A DNA stretch of 64,000 bases from an uncultured Lachnospiraceae bacterium. Its GTDB lineage: Bacteria > Bacillota > Clostridia > Lachnospirales > Lachnospiraceae. A model generated the notes under the pieces. That model did not search any database. It had not been told where the DNA came from and saw nothing but the letters and a program-made list of their open reading frames with translations. Location: assembly GCA_910577165.1 (NCBI GenBank), contig CAJTLX010000001.1:62001-126000 (forward strand), read 5' to 3'. Below, in pieces: positions 6,284 through 15,092 of this stretch (position 1 is its first letter; each line of letters begins with the position of its first letter). The position numbers were made by a program, and so were the translations under genes.

Positions 6284-8572
6284 CTACATTTTTCCACTTA
6301 TATCTGCCAGGATATTCTGTTTATAATGTTTCTTTAAATATTTTTCTATCATTTTGCAGCCGAAGCTGCTCTTCTCAAATAATTTCTCCACAGCATATGC
6401 CTGGCGGATATATTCAAAATCTTCTTCCTCCATTTTCCTTTTCTTCCTGTCCTCAACAATCCGAAACTTGGCAAATAAAAACGCACTCCACTGTACATAC
6501 AAATTCATCTCATACACCGCATATAATCCCTTATCCACATAATACTCCGCCTCATCCAGACTTCCTGCCTCCCGCGCTATACTGCTTAGACAGTATAATA
6601 TCTTGATATAGTATTCCGGATAGAGACCCATCTTACCTGTTTCCTCCAGATATTCTTCCTGCCGTTTAAGTACTTGCTGCAAAAATAGAAGTTCTTCCCC
6701 CTCCCGGTTCCAGGCAATCTCTGTTAATGCTCTCGCCTCTGTTTTTGTCAAATCAGCTCCAACTTCCATAAATTTTTCTCTTTTTACCCCTGAATACTCC
6801 AGTATTTTCCACATCTCCTGATTCTTTTCCTCCTCTGTGATTTTCCCTTCTTTCCACGAAAAAAGTGCGTCCCAATAGATCCCCAACTGTTCATTGGTCA
6901 TATAATTCCAATCTATCTTCTCTTCGAGTTCATCCAAAAATTTCTGCCCTTCGTTAAATCTCCCCTCGTTATATGCCCTCATCATACGTGCATATTTTTT
7001 ATACTCCGCGTTATCTAAGGTAAGAAATCCCGGATCAAATTTCTTTAGGCTTATCCCCAGACGTTCCTGTAAAGCTTTGCGCTTTTTTGGCTTTGGCTTC
7101 GCCTTGCCTTTTAAAATAGGAAGAAGGGATTTCTTTGGATCAGCATAGATCTCATCCCCAAGTTCACAGACATCCCAATCATGCATCTGCATACGCCGCC
7201 CCAAAAGCTCACGAAAATTATGTACACTTCTCTCTGTATAATCCACATCAAAATTTTTTGCATTGAGAAAAGTTTTATATCTTATATATTCTTTATTTAC
7301 AATATCCCCCTGCAGCATATGCTCGGTATGCGCCATTCCCCCATATTTTATTATTTCCTTGTTTCTGCCCGCTCCCTCCTCCATCCTGATACCTGCTCCA
7401 CTTAGCATTGTCTCATTGTCCATCTCTTTTGCAATCGCCGCCTCCGCCGCCAAATTTTCATTGTTCTCCTTCTCCCAAACCACCCTGCACAATCCCTCCC
7501 ATGCCCTCTCAAGCACATGCCAAGTATTTTCTTCCATCGTATGCTCTCCAAACAATGGTATTCTCTGTAATAGCGCGAGACGCAGTTTTTCCATTTTTCG
7601 AAACAGCGGAAACTGTTTTTGTGCTAGACTAAGTTCAGTTAATCCCTCCGTTAAGAATTTTAATGTTTGCATATACTCTTCTGCATACTGAAATTCCTCC
7701 ACTTCCTCCACACCCTTTTCCACAAAGGTAATCATCTCCCCCCTTGTATCCTTCTCCCACCATATATTTTTTCTAAATATCCTATGTAATCTATTCTCCG
7801 CCATACGATAACATAAAAGCGGATGAAGCTTTGTCACATCCGCGCGATCTTTCGCTGTTGTCAGAAGGTAGGATGCGAGTTCATGATACCATAAAAATGC
7901 TTCCTCCCCCCTCTCTCTTCCCTGCCCCATACATTCATATACCCGGATAAAACGAGATAGCAAAAACTGCTCCATCAAGTGCAGTCTTCTTGTCACAAAC
8001 CACTTATGGCTTGGCAGGGCGCGTCCCCTATGCTTCTCCCAGACGGTCTTTGGAATAGTTTGTTCCAGACCGCAGAGAATAATTTCAAGCTGTTCCGGAT
8101 AGGATACTCCCCGCCTCCTTGCAATCTCCGCCCGCTCTAGTGCCAGAAATTGCCGATGCAGTGCCCACTCCCCTCTAAGCAATCCTGCACTACTGCCACA
8201 TGATATATTTTCCTTTCGTCTGCCGCAACTAGCTTCTCCTTCCTCGCGTACTATTTTTTCTATTCTATGTAAAAATTTTTTATATTCTTCAATTGCCTCC
8301 TCCGCCTCTTTGAGCTTTCCCCTGCGCACCAACAGAGCTATCTTATTGCGGCGCAGTGCCAACAAAAATTCTTCTTCGTCCACTACCACATCATATTTAT
8401 CCACAGATTTTCCAAGTCTCTGGCTGATCGCATAGATCTGCATAAGCCAAAGACTCGGCTCTTCATCCTGCTCCCAGAGAAAAAATTCTTCTTCTGTGCA
8501 GATTCCATCAAACAGGATAGTTCTATCAATGTTCTGCTCTCGCATCTCTCTTTCAATTACCTTTTTAAGCAT
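6284..8572 (-). CDS. Tandem HTH-TPR regulator (RRNPP-like), 762 aa
   Basis: The 762-residue soluble protein is helical throughout. It appears to be made of two similar halves, each starting with an XRE-like helix-turn-helix segment (about residues 1-57 and 447-516) and continuing with tetratricopeptide-like helical pairs (KLKEAEEAIEEYKKF; GRFNEGQKFLDELEE; GSLDEAEYYVDKGLYAVYE). The HTH segments are divergent; the second has a basic KPKPKKRKA insertion before LQERLGISLKKF. The protein at 43926-45869 has the same two-module plan with clearer HTH motifs. Rgg, PlcR and PrgX receptors have one HTH and one TPR domain in ~290-320 residues, so this looks like a fused dimer. It is convergent with the 48-residue peptide gene. 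A role as peptide-responsive regulator of the neighbouring secreted proteins is inferred. Confidence 0.6.
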   Translation of the reverse strand: MLKKVIEREMREQNIDRTILFDGICTEEEFFLWEQDEEPSLWLMQIYAISQRLGKSVDKYDVVVDEEEFLLALRRNKIALLVRRGKLKEAEEAIEEYKKFLHRIEKIVREEGEASCGRRKENISCGSSAGLLRGEWALHRQFLALERAEIARRRGVSYPEQLEIILCGLEQTIPKTVWEKHRGRALPSHKWFVTRRLHLMEQFLLSRFIRVYECMGQGRERGEEAFLWYHELASYLLTTAKDRADVTKLHPLLCYRMAENRLHRIFRKNIWWEKDTRGEMITFVEKGVEEVEEFQYAEEYMQTLKFLTEGLTELSLAQKQFPLFRKMEKLRLALLQRIPLFGEHTMEENTWHVLERAWEGLCRVVWEKENNENLAAEAAIAKEMDNETMLSGAGIRMEEGAGRNKEIIKYGGMAHTEHMLQGDIVNKEYIRYKTFLNAKNFDVDYTERSVHNFRELLGRRMQMHDWDVCELGDEIYADPKKSLLPILKGKAKPKPKKRKALQERLGISLKKFDPGFLTLDNAEYKKYARMMRAYNEGRFNEGQKFLDELEEKIDWNYMTNEQLGIYWDALFSWKEGKITEEEKNQEMWKILEYSGVKREKFMEVGADLTKTEARALTEIAWNREGEELLFLQQVLKRQEEYLEETGKMGLYPEYYIKILYCLSSIAREAGSLDEAEYYVDKGLYAVYEMNLYVQWSAFLFAKFRIVEDRKKRKMEEEDFEYIRQAYAVEKLFEKSSFGCKMIEKYLKKHYKQNILADISGKM

Positions 8573-8932
8573 TTTGCTTCCCTCCTCTCATAATTCAAAC
8601 CTCTGTAACTTAAATTTCACAAGTTAAAATTTTAATGTACTAAACTTTTTTGCATTAAAATCATTACGTTAAAATTATTTATTAGATCTTTATTTTAATC
8701 TTCTAATCCATCATATTTAAACTTAAAATATCAATTATGTTTAATTTCTTTCTTATTTATAGTAACACAATTCTTTTTATATTACAAGTGTTTATCATAC
8801 TGACTTTGATAAGTCTTTTGAATATTTAAAGATCAGAGCTGAGAAATAAGCAAGATGTAATGGCGACCCAAATAGGGGTGGAGGAAAAATAGGAAGTCCA
8901 ACCTTTTTTAATAAAAACCTTCAGAATTTAAG
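8573..8932. other. AT-rich intergenic region, no gene seen
   Basis: About 360 bases between divergent regulators. It must hold the promoter of the HTH-TPR gene, but no convincing -35/-10 pair was picked. A GC-richer patch at 8828-8905 can form short hairpins (GACCC-AAATA-GGGGT) before a T-run, but matches no RNA family I recognise. Confidence 0.5.
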
Positions 8933-8996
8933 ATTACGTAAATTTGAAATTACGTATTGACAAAATTTTAAAAATATGGTATTTTGTAATTACGAT
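8933..8996 (+). promoter_or_regulatory. Promoter with repeated ATTACG motifs before the ArsR-like gene
   Basis: TTGACA (8957-8962), 17 bases, TATTTT (8980-8985). The motif ATTACGTA occurs at 8933-8940 and 8949-8956 and ATTACGATA at about 8989-8997, bracketing the promoter as operator repeats would. Autoregulation by the downstream HTH protein is a plausible reading. Confidence 0.65.
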
Positions 8997-9066
8997 ATAC
9001 CGTAGCAGCTTAATCAAAGAATGTTTTTGCCTTTCACATTTAAGCGGAAGGAGAAGGGAAGTTTTT

Positions 9067-9756
9067 ATGGAGAGAGATTACGGAGCGGAGATTGACGGAT
9101 TACAAAAGGAAATCTCAAAGATCAGGGAGCTTTTGCAGGAATTTATGTGTGGAAATACAAACGCAGCGGACAGAAAAGAGGCTCCTTTTGCAAAGAAACA
9201 AAAGACAGCAGAATCTGAGGACCTGCCAGAAAGGGGCAAGATTGAGGTACTATCCAATATGCATCCGATCCCTGAGCTGAGCCGACAGATGGAAGAACTC
9301 TGCGAGTATGCAAACGAAAAAGAATACACAGGGCTCATCGACTATATGGGAGTGTTCGCTTCCGGCGGACGACAGTCAAACTGGATTCGTCATTATGTTG
9401 ACACGGATGGGCTTTTGACCCTGATTGAGAATCACACGGCAGAGAAGGTACTAAACTGCATTGGGAACAGTGACCGTTTAAACATATTGCTCGCGCTCTT
9501 AAAAAAACCGCGAACTGTGGCAGAACTGGTTGAGGTGTGCAAGCTAAATTCCACGGGGCAGGTCTACCACCATATGAAACCGCTTTTAGCCGCTGATCTC
9601 ATTGCGGAGGAAGAACACTCTGGCAAGGGAATTTATATTGTGCAGCCGCACAAGGTACAGGGAATTATTATGCTGTTGGCAGGAATTTGCGATATGGTGG
9701 ATGAAACTTTTACAAAGGGAAGTTGGGAAGAGCAGGCGGACTGCACCAGCAAATAA
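9067..9756 (+). CDS. ArsR-like winged-helix regulator with N-terminal coiled coil
   Basis: 229 residues from the ATG at 9067. That start is chosen because GGAGAAGGG lies just upstream; the longer open frame to 8944 runs across the promoter. Residues about 5-25 form a coiled coil (EIDGLQKEISKIRELLQEF), followed by a charged linker. Residues about 130-200 form an ArsR-type winged helix: LNCIGNSDRLNILLALLKKPRTVAELVEVCKLNSTGQVYHHMKPL, with the recognition helix at S-T-G-Q-V-Y-H-H. No cysteine metal-binding site typical of ArsR/SmtB is evident, so the signal sensed is unknown. The promoter carries repeated ATTACGTA elements that may be its own operator. It ends at a bidirectional terminator shared with ywmB. 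Confidence 0.75.
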   Translation: MERDYGAEIDGLQKEISKIRELLQEFMCGNTNAADRKEAPFAKKQKTAESEDLPERGKIEVLSNMHPIPELSRQMEELCEYANEKEYTGLIDYMGVFASGGRQSNWIRHYVDTDGLLTLIENHTAEKVLNCIGNSDRLNILLALLKKPRTVAELVEVCKLNSTGQVYHHMKPLLAADLIAEEEHSGKGIYIVQPHKVQGIIMLLAGICDMVDETFTKGSWEEQADCTSK

Positions 9757-9770
9757 TTTTCTATGTACAC

Positions 9771-9804
9771 AAAAAACAGCGGCAGCTTTTGCCGCCGCTG
9801 TTTT
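9771..9804. terminator. Bidirectional terminator between the ArsR-like gene and ywmB
   Basis: AAAACAGCGGC (9773-9783) pairs with GCCGCTGTTTT (9794-9804) with an extra GC-rich inner stem, and an A-run on one side and a T-run on the other. It serves both convergent genes; the last bases overlap the ywmB stop region. Confidence 0.9.
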
Positions 9805-10729
9805 ACCAATCCCCCCGAATAATTGGCGTTGCCAGATACAGTACTGTTCTGTCATTGTCCGCTTCATAGCGCATCGCAACCTGCATATTGATTTTCTTGT
9901 TCTCCACCGTAATATATTCGGAAAGCAGATTGGAATAGGCATAAATTGTATATAATTCCTCGTCGCGGTTCTCGTAGATCACTTTTCCGGAAAGATTCTT
10001 AATCATGGTATTTGCAAGTTTATCCCACTCCGAGATCGGAAGCTTGCCCGGATACGCGCCAAGTAGCTGCAAGGTAGTTTCTGCCTGTTTTACGCCCATC
10101 TCCTTTAACGTATCCAAAATAATATCCCTGTAGTTTAATATATCATATTCTGTATCCTGATAGATCTCCAACTCCACATAGAGGTAGGTGCGGGAGGTAT
10201 CCTCGCGCAAAGTGATTGCCTTAATGGTTGTCGCCGCCTGGCGTGCCTGCTTGGTATAAGAATAAATCTGACTGACCTCTGTCTCCCTGGATTCAATTTC
10301 CGCGTCCATACGCACGCCGATCGCATCCGCAAGATAACCGAGCAGTGCTTGCTTGTCGTGTTCTGTCAAAAATGCCGTTCCATAATCTGCGGTAATCTGC
10401 AATCTGCTCTCCACACAACCCATATCGGAAGCGGCAAATGCATCCACAATATCCATCTGCCGATACAAAACACGGTCAGAAATGATTTTTGTCACCGTTC
10501 CAATCAAGAGCAGTGCGCAGAGTACCAAAATAATTTTCATCTTGAGGCTGCCATCCACAAATTTCCAAAAATTGCCCCATTCCTGCCGCAGCATCCCCAA
10601 AAAAGACTGCGCCCCGTCGGATGTCTGCTCCATCAATGCCAAATCCTCATCTTCCGCGCCCCGCTCCTGCAACGCCTGTCTTCGCTCCTGCAGTGCCTGC
10701 CTATGCATTTTCCAGTTTCGTCTTCCCAT
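9803..10729 (-). CDS. ywmB: YwmB-family (TATA-box-binding-like fold) membrane protein
   Basis: 308 residues from the ATG at 10729. A start at 10744 is rejected because its ATG overlaps the GGAGG ribosome site. The N-terminal ~60 residues are cytoplasmic and basic/Gln-rich, one transmembrane helix follows (about residues 62-84, MKIILVLCALLLIGTV), then an exported alpha/beta domain. The exported domain has the pattern of the YwmB family, whose fold resembles the TATA-box-binding protein: repeats with SYTKQARQAATTIKAI and YLYVELEIYQDTEYDI, ending in a VLYLATPIIRGDW strand. In Bacillus subtilis ywmB also lies close downstream of atpC, next to murAA and spoIID, so the neighbourhood supports the name. 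Its molecular function is not known. The SD is buried in the atp terminator stem. Confidence 0.72.
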   Translation of the reverse strand: MGRRNWKMHRQALQERRQALQERGAEDEDLALMEQTSDGAQSFLGMLRQEWGNFWKFVDGSLKMKIILVLCALLLIGTVTKIISDRVLYRQMDIVDAFAASDMGCVESRLQITADYGTAFLTEHDKQALLGYLADAIGVRMDAEIESRETEVSQIYSYTKQARQAATTIKAITLREDTSRTYLYVELEIYQDTEYDILNYRDIILDTLKEMGVKQAETTLQLLGAYPGKLPISEWDKLANTMIKNLSGKVIYENRDEELYTIYAYSNLLSEYITVENKKINMQVAMRYEADNDRTVLYLATPIIRGDW

Positions 10730-10778
10730 AAAAAAAACCTCCATTCTGGTAAGGATTATTACCAGAAAATGGAGGTTT
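10730..10778 (-). terminator. atp operon terminator whose 3' arm contains the ywmB ribosome site
   Basis: On the minus strand AAACCTCCATT-TTCTGGTAA pairs with TTACCAG-AATGGAGGTTT around a 6-base loop and is followed by eight T, then directly by the ywmB ATG. The GGAGG of ywmB is the 3' arm of the stem. Termination after atpC and masking of the ywmB SD are therefore built from the same bases. Confidence 0.88.
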
Positions 10779-10808
10779 ATACTTATTTCAAAATACCATA
10801 AGCATAAA

Positions 10809-11228
10809 TTATACTCTCTGTTTTTCCGCCAGACTTAGACGCACTAATGATCTGCGCAGCGCGAGTTCCGCCCGCGTTTCATTTATCTCTGCATCCGCAC
10901 CCTTTAGGCGACGCTCTGCGCGGATTTTCGCCTCGTTCGCACGGTTGATATCGATCTCTTCCGGCCATTCGCAGGACTCCGCAAGAATCACCACTTTGTC
11001 CGGCAAGATCTCAAGGAAACCCTCATGGAGTGCGGCCTCCTTCTGCTGTCCGTCCTTCTTGATGCGAAGAATTCCCGGTGCTACAATTGCCGTCAGCGGG
11101 ATATGGTCTTTTAATACACCGATCTCACCCTCGGTGGTCGTAAGTTCGACCATCTCCGCATCCTCTTCCAAGAACACTCGGTCGGGAGCAATCACCTGCA
11201 ATTTAAAATACCTGCCTGTCTCTGCCAT
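10809..11228 (-). CDS. atpC: F-type ATP synthase epsilon subunit
   Basis: 139 residues, the usual length for epsilon. The N-terminal beta-sandwich (residues about 5-88: FKLQVIAPDRVFLEEDAEMVELTTTEGEIGVLKDHIPLTA) contacts the c-ring and gamma subunit. The C-terminal helical hairpin (about residues 93-138: EIDINRANEAKIRAERRLKGADAEINETRAELALRRSLVRLSLAE) is the movable part that can inhibit hydrolysis. It is the last gene of the atp operon, 12 bases after atpD, and is followed by an intrinsic terminator. Assignment is secure from sequence and position. Confidence 0.97.
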   Translation of the reverse strand: MAETGRYFKLQVIAPDRVFLEEDAEMVELTTTEGEIGVLKDHIPLTAIVAPGILRIKKDGQQKEAALHEGFLEILPDKVVILAESCEWPEEIDINRANEAKIRAERRLKGADAEINETRAELALRRSLVRLSLAEKQRV

Positions 11229-11240
11229 TTACTCCACTCC

Positions 11241-12635
11241 TTATTTGTTCTTTGTTCTGGCAATGACATCATCAATATTCCCCGCATTTAAGAAATAACT
11301 TTCCGGAACATCGTCGTGCTTGCCCTCCAGAATCTCCTTAAAGCCCTGAATGGTTTCCTGCACCGGGACATAGCGGCCTGGAAGACCGGTAAACTGCTCC
11401 GCCACATGGAACGGCTGAGAGAGGAAACGCTGCACTTTTCTCGCGCGGGATACAAGCATCTTCTCGTCCTCGGAAAGCTCATCCATACCGAGAATTGCAA
11501 TGATATCCTGGAGTTCTTTATAGCGCTGCAAAATTTCCTGCACGCCGCGTGCCACCTTGTAATGATCCTCGCCGACTACACGCGGATCAAGGATGCGCGA
11601 AGTTGATTCAAGCGGGTCAACCGCTGGGTAGATTCCAAGTTCCACAATCGAGCGCGACAGTGCTGTCGTCGCATCCAGATGTGCAAATGTCGTCGCCGGA
11701 GCTGGGTCAGTGTAGTCATCCGCCGGCACATATACCGCCTGCACCGAAGTGATGGAACCATTCTTTGTGGAAGTAATGCGCTCCTGCAGGGCACCCATCT
11801 CAGTCTGCAAGGTCGGCTGATACCCCACAGCACTTGGCATACGACCAAGCAGCGCGGATACCTCAGAACCTGCCTGCGTGAAACGGAAAATATTGTCAAT
11901 AAATAAAAGTACATCTTTGCCAGATTTATCGCGGAAATATTCTGCCATGGTAAGCCCGGTAAGTCCCACTCTCATTCTGGCTCCCGGCGGCTCGTTCATC
12001 TGACCGAACACCATCGTGGTCTTATCGATAACGCCGGACTCTATCATTTCATAGTACAGGTCATTTCCCTCACGGGTGCGTTCACCAACACCGGTAAACA
12101 CGGAATAGCCATTGTGCTCGGTCGCGATATTTGTGATCAGTTCCTGGATCAATACGGTCTTTCCCACACCCGCGCCACCAAAGAGACCGATCTTTCCACC
12201 CCTCTGGTACGGGCAGAGCAAGTCGATTACCTTAATTCCGGTTTCCAAGATCTCGGTCTCCGTAGACTGCTCTTCAAATTTCGGCGGCTTGCGGTGAATC
12301 GGCATATATTCCACGCCCGTCGGAGCTGGTTTCTCATCGATGGGATTTCCCAGTACATTAAACATACGTCCAAGCGTGTGTTCCCCTACCGGAACGGAAA
12401 TCGGCGCGCCTGTCGCCTCCGCGTCCATACCGCGCACAAGGCCGTCCGTCGGCCCCATGGCGATACAGCGCACTGTATCATCCCCCAGATGCTGTGCTAC
12501 CTCCACGATCAGCTCTTTGTCATGGTTCTGTATTTTAATCGCTTCGTTAATCTCCGGAAGGTTCCCCTCCGAAAATTTAACGTCGAGGACTGCACCGATA
12601 ATCTGAGTGATCTTACCAATTTTGCTCTGTGCCAA
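11241..12635 (-). CDS. atpD: F-type ATP synthase beta subunit (catalytic)
   Basis: The catalytic subunit with Walker A GGAGVGKTVLIQEL, the catalytic glutamate in VGERTREGNDLY, Walker B VLLFIDNIFRFTQAG, and the DELSEED lever (GMDELSEDEKMLV). I place the start at a TTG codon (12635, protein starting with AQSKIGKITQIIG, 464 residues). AAAGGAG lies about ten bases before it, the length matches the family, and the alternative ATG at 12674 would overlap the atpG stop and add 13 untypical residues. It binds three alpha subunits and couples rotation of gamma to ATP synthesis on the cytoplasmic side of the membrane. Identification is certain; only the start is open. Confidence 0.96.
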   Translation of the reverse strand: MAQSKIGKITQIIGAVLDVKFSEGNLPEINEAIKIQNHDKELIVEVAQHLGDDTVRCIAMGPTDGLVRGMDAEATGAPISVPVGEHTLGRMFNVLGNPIDEKPAPTGVEYMPIHRKPPKFEEQSTETEILETGIKVIDLLCPYQRGGKIGLFGGAGVGKTVLIQELITNIATEHNGYSVFTGVGERTREGNDLYYEMIESGVIDKTTMVFGQMNEPPGARMRVGLTGLTMAEYFRDKSGKDVLLFIDNIFRFTQAGSEVSALLGRMPSAVGYQPTLQTEMGALQERITSTKNGSITSVQAVYVPADDYTDPAPATTFAHLDATTALSRSIVELGIYPAVDPLESTSRILDPRVVGEDHYKVARGVQEILQRYKELQDIIAILGMDELSEDEKMLVSRARKVQRFLSQPFHVAEQFTGLPGRYVPVQETIQGFKEILEGKHDDVPESYFLNAGNIDDVIARTKNK

Positions 12636-12666
12636 TTTTTTGTCACTCCTTTTCTCTTTTACAACA

Positions 12667-13521
12667 TTAACCAATCGCGTTCGCCCCGGCGATAATCTCG
12701 GTAAGCTCCTGCGTGATGGAACTTTGACGCGCCCTGTTATAGAGCAGGGACAGATCAGAAATCATCTCGTCCGCATTGCTCGTCGCCGCATCCATCGCCT
12801 GCATACGGGCACCGTTCTCACTTGCTAATGCCTGTATTAATGCCCCGTAAATCAGGCTGTTGATATATTTCGGAATAATCAGGTTTAATGCCTCCTCCGC
12901 CGCAGGCTCATAATTCATCAGCGTCAGATCGTCGCTGTCTTCCTCCTCTTTTAAGGTCTGCACCGGCAAAAGCTTTAAAAATGTCGGGATATGCACGACG
13001 GTATTTTTAAATACGGTGTACGCAATATAAATTTCGCCGAATTCGCCGGATGCAAACGCTTCAAGCACCTCGCGCCCAATATCAACTGCGTCCTTAAACA
13101 TCGGCTCATTTATCACCTCGGAGTAATCTGCCTTGATTTCGTAGCCGCGTCTTGCAAGTGCATCCCTGCCCTTGCGCCCGACTGCATAGATCACCGCATC
13201 CTCCTTCGCAATGCCACTGCCCGTTACCAGCTTGATAATATTGGAATTATATCCGCCCGCCAGTCCGCGGTTCGAAGTAATCACGATAATCGCCTTCTTC
13301 GGGGAGGAACCAGCATTCAGATAAGGATGTGACAAGGTAGCGGACTTTTTTAACATGGAGCTGACTGTCTGATACATATAGTTGAAATACGGCAGGGAAT
13401 TCTCTGCGCGCGATTTCGCCTTCTGCAACTTGACAGTGGAAACCAGCTTCATGGCCTTTGTGATCTGCCCGGTACTCTGGATACTTTCTTTCCGCCTTTT
13501 GATATCTCTCATTGAGGCCAT
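12667..13521 (-). CDS. atpG: F-type ATP synthase gamma subunit
   Basis: 284 residues, the normal size. The typical N-terminal shaft helix is present (MASMRDIKRRKESIQSTGQITKAMKLVSTVKLQKAK), as are the Rossmann-like middle part (IIVITSNRGLAGGYNSNIIK) and the C-terminal helix (MQAMDAATSNADEMISDLSLLYNRARQSSITQELTEIIAGANA) that turns inside the alpha3beta3 barrel. It lies 18 bases after atpA in the operon. No irregularity is seen. Confidence 0.97.
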   Translation of the reverse strand: MASMRDIKRRKESIQSTGQITKAMKLVSTVKLQKAKSRAENSLPYFNYMYQTVSSMLKKSATLSHPYLNAGSSPKKAIIVITSNRGLAGGYNSNIIKLVTGSGIAKEDAVIYAVGRKGRDALARRGYEIKADYSEVINEPMFKDAVDIGREVLEAFASGEFGEIYIAYTVFKNTVVHIPTFLKLLPVQTLKEEEDSDDLTLMNYEPAAEEALNLIIPKYINSLIYGALIQALASENGARMQAMDAATSNADEMISDLSLLYNRARQSSITQELTEIIAGANAIG

Positions 13522-13539
13522 AGCTTCACACCCTCTCCG

Positions 13540-15048
13540 TTATTTAGTAAATTCCTTTTTAAATTCCGTGATCGCTGCGACAAGCTTCTTCTCACAATCC
13601 TCATCGATCACTTTCTTCTCCCTGATACTTTTCGGAATTTCAGGATATTTCGTATCAATATACTCAAATAATTCCTTTTCAAAATTCCCGATATCCGCCA
13701 CTGCAATATCAAGCAGATACTTCTTTGTCGCCGCATAAATAATAATGACCTGGTACTCAACCGGCATTGGCTTATACTGCGGCTGCTTTAAAATTTCCTT
13801 GATGCGCTCGCCCTGAGCTAAACGCTCTTTCGTATCAGCGTCAAGGTCTGAACCAAACTGGGCGAAAGAAGCAAGCTCGCGGTACTGTGCAAGGTCAAGG
13901 CGAATGGTTCCAGCAATCTTTTTCATCGCTTTAATCTGCGCGGAACCGCCGACACGCGATACCGAAAGACCTGCGTTTACCGCAGGGCGAAAGCCGGAGT
14001 TAAACATCTCAGTTTCAAGATAGATCTGACCATCCGTAATAGAAATTACGTTTGTTGGGATATATGCGGATACATCGCCCGCCTGTGTCTCAATAATTGG
14101 AAGCGCGGTGAGTGAACCTCCGCCAAGCTTATCCGAAAGTCTTGCCGCGCGCTCAAGAAGTTTTGAGTGCAGGTAGAAGACATCGCCCGGATATGCCTCA
14201 CGTCCCGGCGGTCGTTTAAGGAGCAGGGAGAGTGTGCGGTAAGCGGTCGCATGCTTACTTAAATCATCGTAGATAATTAAGACATCCTGCCCGTTCTCCA
14301 TCCACTCCTCGCCCATCGCACATCCGGAATATGGCGCGATATACTGTAATGGCGCAAGTTCGCTTGCCGTCGCTGCCACAACAGTGGTGTAATCCATCGC
14401 GCCGAACTCCTCCAAAGTCTTTACAATGCTAGCAACCGTCGAGGCCTTCTGACCGATCGCCACATAAATACATTTTACATTTTCTTTTTTCTGATTGATA
14501 ATCGTATCAATCGCGATCGCCGTCTTTCCGGTCTGACGGTCGCCGATAATCAACTCGCGCTGACCTCTTCCGATCGGCACCATCGAGTCGATCGCTTTGA
14601 TTCCGGTTTGCAGCGGCGTATCCACGGATTTTCTGGAGATAACACCGGATGCCACACGCTCAATCTGACGATATTTTTTTGCTGTGATTGGTCCCTTGCC
14701 GTCGATCGGCTGACCGAGCGCGTTGACTACGCGACCCAACATCACATCGCCGACCGGCACCTCAACCACGCGCCCCGTCGTCTTTACGGTGTCGCCCTCA
14801 TTGATATTTTTTGTATCGCCAAGCAGTACCGCACCGACATTATCTTCCTCAAGGTTAAGAACCATTCCGTATATCTCATTCGGAAATTCCAAAAGTTCAC
14901 CCTGCATCGCCTTCTCCAATCCATGGATGCGCGCGATGCCGTCGGCTACCTGAATAACGGTTCCTACGTCGGATACCTCTAACTTGGTGCTGTAATTTTT
15001 TATCTGTTCCTTGATTACAGAACTGATTTCTTCAGGTCTTAAATTCAA
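13540..15048 (-). CDS. atpA: F-type ATP synthase alpha subunit
   Basis: 502 residues with the family hallmarks: N-terminal beta barrel, Walker A GDRQTGKTAIAIDTIINQ, QKASTVASIVKTLEEFGAMDYT, Walker B-like QDVLIIYDDLSKHA, and the signature PAVNAGLSVSRVGGSAQ near residue 365. The C-terminal helices include YREL-A-S-F-A-Q-F-G-S-D-L-D. It forms the non-catalytic nucleotide sites of F1. It lies 44 bases after atpH and 18 before atpG. Secure. Confidence 0.98.
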   Translation of the reverse strand: MNLRPEEISSVIKEQIKNYSTKLEVSDVGTVIQVADGIARIHGLEKAMQGELLEFPNEIYGMVLNLEEDNVGAVLLGDTKNINEGDTVKTTGRVVEVPVGDVMLGRVVNALGQPIDGKGPITAKKYRQIERVASGVISRKSVDTPLQTGIKAIDSMVPIGRGQRELIIGDRQTGKTAIAIDTIINQKKENVKCIYVAIGQKASTVASIVKTLEEFGAMDYTTVVAATASELAPLQYIAPYSGCAMGEEWMENGQDVLIIYDDLSKHATAYRTLSLLLKRPPGREAYPGDVFYLHSKLLERAARLSDKLGGGSLTALPIIETQAGDVSAYIPTNVISITDGQIYLETEMFNSGFRPAVNAGLSVSRVGGSAQIKAMKKIAGTIRLDLAQYRELASFAQFGSDLDADTKERLAQGERIKEILKQPQYKPMPVEYQVIIIYAATKKYLLDIAVADIGNFEKELFEYIDTKYPEIPKSIREKKVIDEDCEKKLVAAITEFKKEFTK

Positions 15049-15092
15049 GAGTTAAGCACCTTCCTTCTACAAATAGTCTGGTTTTATTTTGT

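Noticed and set aside
8828..8905. Possible c-di-GMP or other riboswitch before the ArsR-like gene
   Set aside because: Small hairpins and a T-run are present, but the GEMM motifs are absent and the predicted promoter lies downstream of it.
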